Assembly: GCA_029532415.1 (NCBI GenBank)
Contig: JAQOTA010000069.1
Location: 2,046,001 to 2,110,000 of the forward strand
Source of the DNA: Marasmius tenuissimus
Lineage: Eukaryota; Basidiomycota; Agaricomycetes; Agaricales; Marasmiaceae
Reading direction: 5' to 3'
DNA: 64,000 nt
Shown piece after piece: positions 48,971 through 59,607 of this stretch. The notes beneath the pieces are model-generated. The model saw only the letters and a list, made by a program, of their open reading frames with translations, did no database searches and was not told the DNA's origin. The first letter of the stretch is position 1; each line of letters begins with the position of its first letter. The position numbers and the translations under genes are program-made.

Positions 48971-50208
48971 TTAGCCTTGTGGGGAAACCATTCGAATATT
49001 ACGACCCACCAGCCTCGTGGCCCTTGGCACATCTTCCTGAATGCCCGAAATTGGCTCGTTCAGGGATGCGCCTACGGGGATCGTGATCCCTAGGGAAGAT
49101 ACATCGGGATTTCTGTTGAACGATATCGGGAGGTCGTTCACTACGATATCGGTTTCGTATCTCGATCTTGCAATATTTCTGAAGGTAGAGCAGACTCCGC
49201 AATGCACGACGGTGGGCGCAATGCGGAGTATGCCAACGCGGTAAGCGAGGGGAATCCTGTCAATGGCAATCCCGATGGACAAGAGAAGGTTAATTGTCAA
49301 TATGATACTACGGACGGGGATCAACAATGAAGCTTGAATGCTAAATCACACATCTAAAACTCACAGGAAGTCCCATTGACTGCGACGAAGCAGGGATTTG
49401 GAGAATACGGGGACATCCTTTGCTACTACCGAGGTTTTCAATCGCTTGATGAGCCCGAGTCGATTGGTAGGTTGAAAGTCCAGGGGTGAGAGTGCAAGGC
49501 TTCTGCTAGCCGCTACGATAATGCATGTGCCATGAAAGGTACGACTGGCTGAATAAATTTGCTGGAGGGTGACGTTTAACTTGATGTGCAGGCAGACATC
49601 TCCGACGGTGGTGGTTTCATCAAGTAGGAAAGAGACAAGCCCGATCGACGTCCCAGATGAGGTTATCCATAGGAGGGTGAATAACCGGAGAACCCAGAGA
49701 CGGTTCTGGTACATGGCACGAATGCGTAGTAGGCTCAGAAGGCCTAACAGTGTGTAATGGAGAGACGCGAGTGATGTTGCAATGATGTTTAGAGTACTAC
49801 AGTGCGAGCTTATTCGTGATGCTTCCGAAGTAAAAAGGGTCAGTACAGATGCACGATATATTCGGTGACAACAGCAGACCTGAAATTGCAATCTCGGTCA
49901 GTAGGAAAGCGAGTATTGCAATCCTGGAGTAGAGGGTACGCAGTTCAGAAGTAATTTGTTAAGGTATATGATCTCCTCACCTCGATAGTATATACACGAT
50001 TTGAGGTAGGTGTATCCCGGTTTTTCGCATCAGCCCAAAGTCACCTCGTAGATGGATTGCAACATCCCAAAGGATAATCTGGTAACCATTCATGAGACAC
50101 CTAAACAATCTCGAAGAAAGACGGACTTACTGACAAGCAGCCCACGACAACGCAACACAGATGATATCTCTGCGAAAGAAGGAGGTCCAAATATTCTTCC
50201 GCTGTCAT
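48971..50208 (-). CDS. Seven-helix membrane protein, DUF6533-like family (copy H)
   Basis: Open, 337 residues. Exons 50208-50131, 50078-49981, 49923-49880, 49821-49365, 49307-48971. Features: CCVVVGCLS, WDVAIHLRGD, KTGIHLPQIVYILSR; HYTLLGLLSLLRIRAMYQNR; TLLWITSSGTSIGLVSFLL; the loop here reads CLHIKLN, so the usual His-Thr is His-Ile; TFHGTCIIVAASRS; IDRIPLAYRVGILRIAPTVV and CGVCSTFRNIARSRY. Sister of copy F. Confidence 0.85.
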
Positions 50209-51022
50209 GTAGATTGGTCGAATGGTTTATGCTAAATCACCGAAGAGTGCCTTTATACACAGGTGATGTAGACCATCAGCATGCGAGAGATGGATCGATA
50301 TGCGGGAGAACTTAGTATAGCCAATGGGTACGCTCCACCCTCCTTGGTTCTGGGAGCGCTCGTCCGGTTCCTGTTCTCAAAATAGTACTTCCATTCTGAT
50401 GAGTAACGAATTCCTGCCTAACAAGACAAGTACAAGGCAAACATACCATTTGGCATCAAATCTAATCCAGGCCAGCCTCGTACACGGTATCGGGTACTAC
50501 TCAATGGTGACTGCAAATGTTCGTAGAAAGTGCAGGTTGACTCCGCTGGTTTGCGTGTAGCTGAACAACCGCAAATGCCGTCTTTCCGCTATATATCTAC
50601 GGTCTGGATACGATTCTGATCACGAGTAATCTAAATCTGTCAGAATCAGAGACACTGAGGAGAAGCAAAGCTTTCGACGTGACGTATCGTTTTCCCTATG
50701 AAAGTGCTGACCTTCAGATACAACGATCGATAAGTTCGACGTTGCCAGGCGAATCGGCGATTGAGCAAAAGAGATCCGAAGGCTCACTGACCGCGCTATC
50801 TGCGTGTGAATTTGTTATCCGCTTTAGGAGATGTTTAGGCGCTAGTCGTCTCTTCACGTGTCGGTCATCTTTCCCCAGTGGTGGAGACCATCATACAAAC
50901 GCATAATACACTTCTACCCTCCATCACTTTCGATCCCACTCCTCAACGGTTTCGACAACAAACGACGGTGGCAGTGACAGATAAACTTTACTTCGGCCGC
51001 CTATCCCGTTCATACTATCCCA
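50209..51022. other. Divergent spacer between copy H and F-box K2
   Basis: Promoter of H and 5' leader of K2 (50914-51022), which matches the K1 leader (CACTTT...CCCACTCCT...ACAAACGACG). No gene. Confidence 0.45.
50252..50257 (-). promoter_or_regulatory. TATA box of copy H
   Basis: TATAAA on the minus strand 44 bp upstream of the ATG at 50208. Confidence 0.5.
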
Positions 51023-52867
51023 ATGACACAGATTAACGCCGTTGTGAACGCCCAATTCGATACGCAACCACAAGCCGGTCTGGACGGTAATGGGTTACTT
51101 GTTTGAAGTTTAACGCCAAGAAGGTGGGAAGCGTAAACGAGTCGATGAAGAGAAGACAAACGACGATTCTACGCGAGGTGAGTTGTTACTCAAGCATTCG
51201 TACTCCATCTGATTGTTTTCTACCCAGAATCAACAGAACCGGCGAAGAGCAAGAGAGCAAGGCAAACGGACTACCTCTCTAACAATAGAGGAGGTCAGAG
51301 TATGTGTCGATTCTCATTCTGATGCGATTCTGTCAGAATCGTACCAGAATCGACGATTCTGCAGTTTCGAGTCCGGACTCGAAACTCGCGTCAGAATCGA
51401 CATGATTCTGTCAAGGTCGATGGGTCAAATCAACGTTTGATTGTTACGTACTGATCTCTGCGGAATTAAAATGCTGGTCAGATGAGTCGATTCTAGTCGA
51501 TCGTCTTGACAGAATCGACCTGTCGACGAGTGCCTCCTGCTGTTTATAGTTGGGGATGTACGTGCTGATACTCTCGCGTTAGATCTGCGCGAGGCTTCGA
51601 CCAGAGATCTGCTCAATATGACGTATCTGAGCAAGATTTTCCGAAGTACACTCTTGTCAAGGGACTACCGGGTACTCTGGATTCGTAAACGTCGGTCTCT
51701 GGGCCTGCCAGAGCTTCCTCCAGAGTTCGGGGAGGTGCGATGGATGAACCTGTCGGTGGGACCATGGACATGTTGGGTGAGTTCGTCCAGACCGTACAAT
51801 GAAAAGCAATTCATTGCTCATGCTATCACGTCAGCGTTGTCGAGAGGATGGGGCTGAGACAGTCGTATTCGCTCTAGCGACCAGGCTATGCTCAGAATGT
51901 ATACGAGAGACGTTCGTCACGTTCACGTCGTCGTGTGGTTGGCTGTTGCTTATCAACCTCTGCAGAACTGTCAGCAAAGATGGGCTACTCAGGATGTCAG
52001 ACAATCAATTCGGGCTCACTAAGAGAGGGAAAGTGAAACGAGTCATGGGTCTCGTTTTTCCAGGTACGCCGGCTGAGAATGCATATGATTTTCTTACCGA
52101 CTTTTGACGGCTTCCCTTCCAGTGCCGACCAATGTCTTCTTTGGCGGAGGAACTCGCTATGCGCTCCAGGACGTGAAACTCGTTCTTGATGAACTCGGAG
52201 CGTGTAAGAATGGCCGGGAACGATTGACCTACGTTCAGTCACGAAGAAAGATTGTCGTTAAAGAAATGACGGTTTGTTTGGCTCCCTTCAGTGTCCCTTA
52301 TACCCCACCTGACACTTGCTCGTAGTACTACGCCAAGTGCAAGAAACAATTGGCCGAATGTGAGGCATTCTTAGAGAGTTGCCGATATGAAGAGTAAGCA
52401 CACTATTCATCTATGTACAAGACATGTTACTAGACTAAGCATGTGATAGTGGCCACATAGAATACTGGACCTGGCGTGTAAGGAGGTGGCTTTCCTGCCG
52501 GCGAGATAGGTCTTCCAAAGGACCAAACCACTGATCGTGTGAGGTGAGAGCACAAGACAGCATCGTCATGGATGGACCTAATGAGAGTTATTAATCCCCC
52601 CAGAGTGGCGCACCAGGGAGACTTTCGTGCTTCATACGACACGCTAGCCTACGGGATGCTTCTCAAACTGAAGACCCCGTGGTTCATTGCCGATATACCA
52701 TGTCCGTCGAAGCTTGCGAGAGGATCGAGCTTTCTCTACGGCCCATCGGGGTCCACGACCTCCTCACCCCACCTGACATCCTAGAGGACATATTACTCGA
52801 CAAGTCAGTATCAAGGCTCATTGTGGCTTCCTCGTCGAGGATTTGGCGGCACACTGGGATGGGCTTG
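51023..52867 (+). pseudogene. Truncated F-box paralogue K2
   Basis: A relic of the K family. Lesions in order: in-frame TGA in exon 1 (51104-51106); the end of exon 2, coding for AMPHDLIFE of the F-box, is replaced by about 250 bp of repeat-rich DNA (51281-51530); exon 9 has a 5-nt deletion near 52630 that breaks frame; and at about 52830 the sequence jumps from LIVA (start of exon 9) straight to the last 30 nt of the gene, losing the whole Cys-rich C-terminal part. Exons 3-8 remain well conserved: FRSTLLSRDYRVLWIRKRR, LCSECIRETFVT, VMGLVFP, VPTNVFFGGGTRYALQDVKL, VQSRRKIVVKE. It cannot encode a full protein. Confidence 0.88.
51281..51530. repeat. Repeat-rich insert replacing the K2 F-box start
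   Basis: Absent from K1 and K3. The 9-mer GTCGATTCT or its complement occurs at 51306-51314, 51346-51354, 51393-51401, 51486-51494 and 51511-51519. A perfect 24-bp palindrome lies at 51363-51386, centred on GTCCGGAC. The outermost 9-mers are inverted relative to each other, so this may be a small foldback element or its remnant. No open frame. Confidence 0.6.
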
Positions 52868-53394
52868 AGTCCCAACACAAGTGTTTTCGAAGCGGACAAC
52901 GTTTGTGTGTGCTATGTAGCTACAAGTTCTCCCATTATCGTATCGCCCTCAATAATCCCCGAGACTTTGTGAATATATGTCAAACACTATACTCTGTTAC
53001 CTCGTGGGCGTCTGTTTCTCACTTCACTGTTCAAGTCTATGACTTGAGGAGACGTTCGACCTGGAGGCCGAGGCTGTATGTTTAGACGACGAAATCTAGT
53101 CTTGGCCGGGGCTCCACTTTCTCATTCATGAAAATTCCCAACTTACTACTCCTAGTGATACATCAGCAACCGAATCTCTCAGATCACGACATTGTGCTGA
53201 AGGAGACGCTTCCCGTGAGAGTCACCAGTAGCAACAAATCACATCGGTCTAACTCTGCAACCACGAAATCAGGATGGTGATTTAGTACTTCTAAATAGGG
53301 CTCTGTATTGACGGTGTTATCAAATTACCGTAATCCTTGCACATCCGCTACTTGTCTCCGGGTAGGTTTGGTGGGAACAAAATATTCGAGTACC
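52868..53394. other. Convergent spacer between K2 and copy I
   Basis: No gene; its first 200 bp duplicate the region after K1. Confidence 0.45.
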
Positions 53395-54591
53395 CTAACT
53401 TGCCACCCGCTGGCCCGTCGGTCCATCACCTTGCGTACCCGATATCTCGTCTGAAAGCCCAATTTCCGACGAAGAGGTATTGGGATTTCTGTTGAACGAA
53501 ATCGGTAGGAGGTCGTCTACCATGACCTCGGTCTTTTCTTTTGATCTCGCGATGTTTCTGAAGGCAGAGCAGACCCCACAGTTCATAAAGGTGGGCGCGA
53601 TACGCAGTATGCCAACACGGTACGCAATGGGAATCCTGTCGATACCAATCCCGACGGCTATGAGAAGATTGATGCTAAACAGAAGACTGGAGATGTATGC
53701 CGACAATTAGACTTTGAGTATTAATCGCAGAACGAGAACGCACAGAAAATCCCATTGACTGCGACGAAGCAAAGATTTGGAGAATGTGGGGACATCCTTT
53801 GCTATTACCGAGGTCTTGAATCGCTCAACGAGCCCGATTCGTTGTGCCGGCTGGAGGTCCGTAGAAGAGAGTGCAAAGCTCATACTGACTGCGGCGATAA
53901 TGCATGCACCTTGAAAGGTACGGTTTGCCGAGGAAACCCGCTGGAGGGTGACATTCAGCTTGGTGTGCATGCAAATGTTTTCAACGATGGCGGTTTGGTC
54001 AATGCGGAAGGAGCTAAGCCAAATCGACATCCCCGACGAGGCTATCCAGAGGAGGACGAATAGCCGGCCAGCCCAGAGACGGTTTCGGTACATAGCACGT
54101 ACGCGTAGTAGCCTCAGAAGGCCTACCAATGTGTAATGAAGAGACTCCAGTGATGCTAGCACGACGTTTAGAGCGCTACAATGTGAGCTGACTCGTGACG
54201 CTTCGAGGTCGACGGGTTAGTACAGATGTATCACAATTTGTTCGGTTATGACAACAGACCTAGTAGCATAATGTCGGTAAGTAGGAAGGCGAGTATTGCA
54301 ATTCTTGGGTGGGTTTACTCAGGTCAGGAGTAATTCAAGGAGTGTGTGACTTCTTACCTCAATAGTATATACGCAATTTGAGGTAGATGTATCCCAGTTC
54401 TCCGTATCAACCTGAGATCAACCCGTAGATGGATCACAATATCCCAAAAGACAATCTGACCATGCGATGTGAGGCACCTAAACCACTCCGAAGGAACAAG
54501 GACGCACTGCCAAGCAGCCCACAACGACGCAACGCAGATGATCCCTCTGTGATAGGAGGCGTCTAGAGTCCAAGAATCCTTCCGCAGCCAT
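53395..54591 (-). CDS. Seven-helix membrane protein, DUF6533-like family (copy I)
   Basis: Open, 324 residues. Exons 54591-54508, 54455-54358, 54303-54260, 54200-53744, 53686-53395. Features: CVVVGCLA, WDIVIHLRVD, RRTGIHLPQIAYILLR; HYTLVGLLRLLRVRAMYRNR; VLLWIASSGMSIWLSSFRI; loop CMHTKLN; TFQGACIIAAVSMS; GIGIDRIPIAYRVGILRIAP and CGVCSAFRNIARSKE. The exon-4 donor is GTGCGT rather than the GTGAGT of the others. Belongs to the F/H subgroup. Confidence 0.85.
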
Positions 54592-55604
54592 GGGAGATTG
54601 TCGAGTACTTTTCACCGGATGACGGAGGAGCGGAAACCTCTTTATATACAGGAGACGTGGGTAATCGGAGTGCTGACCAAGGGTGGGCTGAACAAACAGA
54701 AGGAATCTCGTACGACGATCAAGTCGCGACGTGAACAATCAAGATATCTTGGGGCATGATCATTTGCACAAGGACTGGACCCGAATTCTTCTTGAGAGTC
54801 GTTAGTAGTGGTTTTGAGGGTTAAAGCCGCTGTGATAATAGGGATAAACACCCTTTTGATACGGTATACCAGTTCGTAATGCAAATCAAGCCTGAGTTCT
54901 TGTACAATGGCAAAAACTCATGGGGTGGGGGAGGGGGGGTTGCCCATCAGTCTGGACTCCAATTCCCGAAGCTGTTGCAATCGGTCGGTTTAGAAACTGG
55001 GAAGCCTTGTGATACCTCTCCTTGGATACAGGTTTGCTCTGACATCGGAAGATCCGCGGTCAGCTGGAGGGTTTTTGAATGGTTATCGAAGGGGATCGAA
55101 GAAGAGAACAAGAAGAGATCCTAACTTTGGTCGTGATGGATCGTGACGAGCATTGATGCATGCGTGGGATCTAGCGTCTTTTTTTGGATGTTAGTTAGGC
55201 GCTCATCTACCAGTCTCGTAACTCTCGTCTTTACTTTAACTCCCAGAACGCGAGGGACAGCGAGCAATCGCACCGATGACATTTCTGACGTTTTTAGCTC
55301 ACTGTGGCTCAGGATTGGTCGGGACCTTCGCCCAGTCATCTTTCATCTTGTCGCCTGAAAGTTATCGAAAGCAATCAGACACGATTCAGTAAACTCCTCA
55401 ACACAAGTCCGCGAAGCGGTTTTGGATAGAATCCTCGAAGTTCAAAATGATAACAATACAAGTCGGAAGCTCGAGTGAGGACCGTCGAAAACATCGCGGT
55501 ACTCTGAGTCGACGTGACTTTGGGTATAAGTTAAATGGCGCTTCGCCTCAGAAGCTTCGGAGTGCTCACGATCATGCGAAAGATATGTGTTATACTTGTT
55601 TCGT
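54592..55604. other. Spacer between copies I and J
   Basis: One kilobase, no gene recognised. Contains a G-rich run at 54919-54939. Confidence 0.35.
54641..54646 (-). promoter_or_regulatory. TATA box of copy I
   Basis: TATAAA on the minus strand (within TATATAAAG) 50 bp upstream of the ATG at 54591. Confidence 0.5.
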
Positions 55605-56928
55605 TTATCTAGGCTGATTAACTCGTCTGTCGGCACGTTCCTTCTGGCTGAATCTCCCCTGCGGACTAGTGAATCGAATGCTCAATGGAACTGATAATCG
55701 AGAATTGTACTGTCGCGGTTCACTCACCTCCGTGTCCTTTGAATGTTCGCTCTCAGCAAGCGAGATATTCCCGCCGCTGCAAGAAGAGCGACTGGCAATA
55801 TCCCCAGACCAGAAGGTCATTGGCTCATGATTGACCTCAATTCTTTCCCCGTTGTGGACTTGCCTCATTATCCCGACGTTCCGGAAGACGGAGCACGACC
55901 TGCAGTGGAGGAGTACGATTGCAACGATGATGATTCCCACGCGATATGCAAGTGGGATAACCTCAATTCTGACCATGGCGAGTTGCGCCAGATTGGAGGA
56001 CAGTTGGATCCTGAAAGTCAATTTTATGGTTATCTCGTCTGGAAAGCGTTTCTCGTAGATAAGCGGAAGCTCACAAATAGTATCTTTGTCCGTGTCGTAG
56101 GAGCGATCTGGAAAATATGGGCAAGTCTTTTGCCATCACCATGGACTTGAGTCTTTCGAGCAACCCAGGCTGCTCCCTGGGCCCATACGTATCCGATGGG
56201 TAGACGATCAGGCCACTGCTAATCGCAAGGACAATGCAGGTGCCATGGAATGTATTGACGCTCACATTGATTTGGATGAGAGAGTGGTTGAAATCAGTGT
56301 GAATACACGAGTTTGTGCCAATAACACCTTCTTGGAGAAGAAACGGACTGATCGCCATGGAGGTTCCGGAAGATATCAGCCATAAGATTACAAAGAATCT
56401 AACTACCCAAGTGCGGTCAAAAAAGATGGCACGGGTTCGTAGCAAATGCAACAGCCCAACCAAGGTGTAATGAAAGGACCACAGGGTTGTGACCGCGAGA
56501 GTCAATGCACGGCAGTGCGAGCCAACAGGGGCACCTGGGGACAACAAAATATCATTGTGACCGCCCTGGGGATGTAAAACGAACCTACTCAAGAGTATCG
56601 CTTCACAAAGCAAAAAAGCTAAGATGGCCAATCTAGTACGCGAATGTGATAAGAGCTTTGGTCCCACCGAATGATTCCCGAGGCAACGCTACTCACCTCG
56701 AGACCACATATACTACCTGCGGAAGGCGAAGCCCAGACCTCCTTATCAACTGAAAGTCGACTTGCCCGTGCAGAAGGATGTCCCAAGCAACGACCTAAAC
56801 CGTTATCAAGAACAAGATCGATAGTGAAAACAAGGGAGACTCACCATCAATGACCCCACAACAACACAACAAAGATGTTGCCGCTGTACGAGTAACGAAT
56901 CTGTAGTCTTTGCTTCCATTGGAGTCAT
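55605..56928 (-). CDS. Seven-helix membrane protein, DUF6533-like family (copy J)
   Basis: Open, 363 residues, the most divergent array member. Exons 56928-56845, 56794-56697, 56632-56589, 56534-56075, 56010-55605. A second ATG three codons in could be the start. Features: CCVVVGSLM, WDILLHGQVD, RRSGLRLPQVVYVVSR; LAILAFLLCEAILL; HYTLVGLLHLLRTRAIFFDR; VILWLISSGTSMAISPFLL; loop CIHTDFN; TFHGTCIVLAISSGLIV; MVRIEVIPLAYRVGIIIVA and CRSCSVFRNVG. The tail is long and Ser/Arg-rich; a further 3' intron (donor GTGAGT at about 55733) is possible and would change the last 40 residues. It ends exon 4 with GQRYYL like the isolated copy A, suggesting an older lineage. Confidence 0.82.
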
Positions 56929-57720
56929 GGATGGTGAGATGTGGCTCAAGAATGAAGGAGCTTGCAAGGTGGGGCGTAGGCTTTATAGTCCGATACGCTA
57001 CTGTGGGATATTGGTGGTCTACGGTGTTCATGAGGACCCGAAGAGCTCCAGTAATTACATCAATGATCAAGGCTTGTCAACAGGTGCATTAATGAGAGGT
57101 ATCACGTCAAACGAAGAAGCTAGAGAAGGTTGAATGAATGGTTCTTGATCCGAGGCTTCAACTGAGTCATCGAGAAACCTGTTGGTGCTCGGGTTTGGGA
57201 CAATGCACGACCAGTGACATTGTGAGTGCTCGGAACTTCAGTCGAGTTCAGTAGAATTCTACAAGAGTCGAACCTAAGGCAAAAAGATGCTAAACATTAA
57301 CTTCAAGTTTGAAGCAGCTTTGAAGACGAGAGGAAAAGTAAACCTGGATGTTGACATAGAGTAGATGGCAGTAAGAAGACAAGGTGTATGATTCAATCAG
57401 ACTTTGGGTGCCTTGATGCCATCCCTGGTTTGGACAGGTTAAACACAGCGTTCAAAACGCGGTATAATGAACAAGCTGAACCGCGCGAGGAGATTGACTG
57501 AAAGGGGGAGTGGTCACGTTCAATCGATGAAGAATCGGTTTCAATGTGCAACTTTTCTGTATTACTATCGTCCGTCCGATATGATATAAGGGAAACAAGG
57601 AGAGATGATGAACATTTATGGTTGTGTGAAGGCTCGGTGATATCAAATAGAGGTGGACAAGCAGGTAGAACGGACCATGATTTAACCGTGCCGATGGGCT
57701 AGCAAGTTGCAACGCGCCAT
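56929..57720. other. Spacer between copy J and the SQ-rich gene
   Basis: Promoter of copy J and 3' flank of the SQ-rich gene. No gene recognised. Confidence 0.4.
56982..56987 (-). promoter_or_regulatory. TATA box of copy J
   Basis: TATAAA on the minus strand (CTATAAAGCC) 54 bp upstream of the ATG at 56928. Confidence 0.5.
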
Positions 57721-58334
57721 TCAGTCAGATTGAGAGTCACCAAGGCGTCCAGTCGGCCTGAAAGGAACGTTCCTTGAGCTTCGGAACCAACTCGTAGATC
57801 AAAGAGAACTTACAGATGCATACCATTGTGAACCCCAAGATCCCACACAAGATCCTGTGAGCTACTTGGCATAGAAGGCTGTGAGCTGCTTGGCTCCGCT
57901 GGCTCACATTGCTGTGAGGATTCGGGCGTCGGCGTGGGTGTGTTGTTCTGTGGAGGCGGACTGGTTGCACGATGACGACCGTAGAACACGTCGTGACGAT
58001 GCACGTCCGACTGAGGCTGGGAGCTGCCAGAGAATGGGGGCTCACTGACAGCGCCTTGGTCATCGTCTTCAGCGCCAGTATTCTCCTCGTTGTCGCCGTT
58101 GTCACCACTCGGAACAGTGGCGGATTGGGAGGGCGTGAAGGCTGGTTGAGATGAGGGGATGTAGGGTAGCCCGTCGTCGTCGTACTCCGGCTCGACCTCA
58201 TGTTCCGTTTCATTGACGTTGGCATCAGAGTGGTCTTTCAAAGAAGGCTGAGAACTCTTCGGTTGGGATGAATAGAGAGGTTGAGAAGAGTCAGGAAGAG
58301 TATCGAGGTCGTATTGATCGTGGTCGATGGTCAT
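57721..58334 (-). CDS. SQ-motif-rich acidic hypothetical protein
   Basis: Two exons, 58334-57814 and 57757-57721, 185 residues (MTIDHDQYDLDTLPDSSQPL at the start; SDSQSD-like end after THE splice). The protein is mostly disordered: acidic (EVEPEYDDDGLPY, EENTGAEDDDQG) with about ten Ser-Gln dipeptides in SSQP/SSQ contexts over its length. Clusters of SQ/TQ sites are typical of substrates of the ATM/ATR checkpoint kinases, so a DNA-damage role is possible but is inference. The only ordered-looking piece is QDLVWDLGVHNGMHLPTGRL near the C-terminus. I do not recognise the family. No membrane helix or signal peptide. Confidence 0.65.
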
Positions 58335-59313
58335 CTAAATGTATTGATGAGCTGCGTGCATATGAATGAAAAACCACTACGGCTTACTGTTCGGTGGTTG
58401 TTGGGTGCGGATGAAGAGCAGGAGAGTTCAACGGCCGCAATAATATAGCCGAGTCGATCCTTTCATCTGCAGTTACCTTTGTCTCGTTGGTGGGACGTGT
58501 TACTTTGAGCCCTTTGATAACAAAATGGCCCTTTATTGGACACACTCGTGTTTGCTTCTTTCAAGAAGTGTTAACGACTTCCAAGGATGACGATTGCGAC
58601 TGAATCTGTGACTCGCAAGGCACTACTTAGGTTGAGACATAGCAAATGCGAAAACATCCAACGACTTACGAAATCCACAGACGAGGCCATAGAGTCCCAT
58701 ACTATTCCTTGGTACCAAACGAGACTTGTGGCTGATGGAAAGATTGTGCCCTGTTTGAAGGGAGCCGTAGGCCAGGATGATGGTGGGTTGGGACAAGGCA
58801 ATGAAGCGCCCCATTGACGCCGGTGAGCTGAAGATATCTGACGCTGACATAACCGTGTTGCTCGTTCTTTCCTACCACCAAATACGAGGAGCTCTGCCAT
58901 TGTCCTTTTACCGTTATTTGCCGACTGTGGCCTTCAACCTTGATGAATGCCCGAAGTCGAGCTTCGCTAGCCCTTTCGTCTGTGTCGCTCTCTTTTCCAA
59001 CCTCATTTCACCGTTCATGATACGCTACTCGTCGTCCACCCGATGAGCGTTCGACGGCAAAGCACACTCAGCCTTCAAAAATCTTCACGAAACTCGGTGG
59101 ATCTTCGGAGAGCGCTCGAACTCTTATACTCTGTCTGTCGCTTCAAGGAGATTGGCTGAAGACAGTTCTGACCGTTGGTAGAATGCTGGAACCTGCCTCG
59201 AAAAACAAAGGCGAAATAGTGCGTGTTTTGTCCAACCTTGATCTTCCTTTGCTGACATATCGCTGCCAGCATTCGGTGTACTTTTCATTCGCATCGTCAA
59301 GCTTTGAAGGTTC
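58335..59313. other. Intergenic, possible unrecognised fragments
   Basis: Overlapping frames on both strands at 58571-58900 look faintly protein-like (plus-strand 58587-58817 lacks any motif), but none gives a consistent gene. Confidence 0.3.
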
Positions 59314-59607
59314 ATGTCGGATTTCAGAACGTCTTTTTTTGGTCCCAATATCGACAGAAGGTTTCACGACCATCTTGGGAAGGCTCACTCATTCGAAGAT
59401 TACATCCCGCAGAAGGTCACCAACTCAAGAGAGTGGTGTCACGACGTGACGAATGAGCTCACTGCTATTGGACAGCAATGGCGTTCCAGAGGGACATTAG
59501 GGATCTTGAGGTTGACGGAGAGGATGCGGCAGACCCAAGATAGCGATGGCCTGCCAGTGTATACGTTTTTTGAAGGAGGAGAAATGGTACGACGGAAATT
59601 GAACTGA
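59314..59607 (+). CDS. Small hypothetical protein
   Basis: A 97-residue frame from ATG at 59314 with balanced composition (FGPNIDRRFHDHLGKAHSF; NSREWCHDVTNELTAIGQQ; the C-terminus has FFEGGEMVRRK). No recognised domain, helix or signal peptide. It may be a genuine small gene or the surviving exon of a larger one. Upstream frames up to 59046 could be further exons, but I found no convincing junction. Confidence 0.3.
   Translation: MSDFRTSFFGPNIDRRFHDHLGKAHSFEDYIPQKVTNSREWCHDVTNELTAIGQQWRSRGTLGILRLTERMRQTQDSDGLPVYTFFEGGEMVRRKLN

Larger units (their letters stand above)
47389..52867. repeat. Segmental duplication unit 2 (copies G, H and F-box K2)
   Basis: Second copy of the unit at 38995-46725. 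It is shorter mainly because the K2 3' half has been deleted and the H-to-K2 spacer is 0.8 kb against 2.6 kb. Confidence 0.75.

Noticed and set aside
33393..56928. Mating-type B locus with STE3 pheromone receptors
   Set aside because: The seven-helix proteins lack STE3-like sequence as I know it, and I saw no short pheromone precursor genes ending in a CaaX box.
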